Shown in pieces: positions 21,205 through 21,229 of a stretch of DNA of 21,229 nucleotides. The notes under the pieces were generated by a model, which saw only the letters and a program-made list of their open reading frames with translations, was not told the origin of the DNA and did no database searches. The stretch is taken from contig DASVCA010000031.1 of NCBI GenBank assembly GCA_036381835.1, forward strand, positions 1 to 21,229, read 5' to 3'. Made by a program: the position numbers and the translations under genes. Positions within the stretch are counted from its first letter, which is position 1, and each line of letters begins with the position of its first letter. This DNA is from DASULK01 sp036381835 (GTDB lineage: Bacteria; Actinomycetota; Actinomycetes; Mycobacteriales; Micromonosporaceae).

Positions 21205-21229
21205 CGTGTGTCGGGGCCGGTGGTTCTCC

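Overview
The window comes from a GC-rich actinomycete. GTG starts are frequent, several genes look leaderless or translationally coupled, and the tRNA lacks an encoded CCA. The protein set (SoxR with a quinone reductase, a B-box rhomboid, a LytS/LytTR pair, an exopolysaccharide sugar transferase) would suit the Micromonosporaceae. That family-level guess is an inference, not something read from a marker gene.

Layout. 1-950: a small MazG-like pyrophosphohydrolase gene, then a scar of mobile DNA. The scar holds the 3' end of an IS5-type transposase followed by a frameshifted tyrosine-integrase fragment, and it stops against the terminator hairpin of a tRNA-Ser(UGA) gene on the minus strand (949-1037). 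1226-4405: a redox/sugar block with a quinone oxidoreductase, a convergent SoxR regulator, and a split transketolase (two overlapping half-genes) divergent from soxR across 45 bp that hold an inverted repeat. 4386-8444, all minus strand: a DPM1-like GT2 glycosyltransferase, a small unknown protein, a thiolase, a rhomboid protease with a Cys-rich N-terminus, and a cyclophilin. 8572-10433: a basic Met/Arg-rich membrane-associated protein and a PLP aminotransferase, convergent on a 13-bp stem hairpin.

10567-13071 is the most interesting block. It is a tightly overlapping three-gene operon encoding a LicC-like cytidylyltransferase, a glycerol-1-phosphate dehydrogenase (the archaeal-lipid stereochemistry family) and a CDP-alcohol phosphotransferase with a perfect catalytic motif. 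Together they predict: DHAP -> sn-glycerol-1-phosphate -> CDP-activated glycerol -> transfer to an unknown alcohol acceptor. A convergent GT4 glycosyltransferase follows (13081-14247), then a divergent Fpg/Nei DNA glycosylase (14273-15130).

15131-21229: a long leader, possibly structured, precedes a WbaP/CpsE-type polyprenyl-phosphate sugar transferase. A LytS-type histidine kinase and LytTR response regulator overlapping by ATGA come next, then a secreted protein built of seven roughly 90-residue beta-sandwich-like repeats. GT2, GT4, the G1P operon, the sugar transferase and the secreted repeat protein point to cell-envelope or extracellular glycan/phosphoglycerol chemistry. The final product cannot be read from the sequence.
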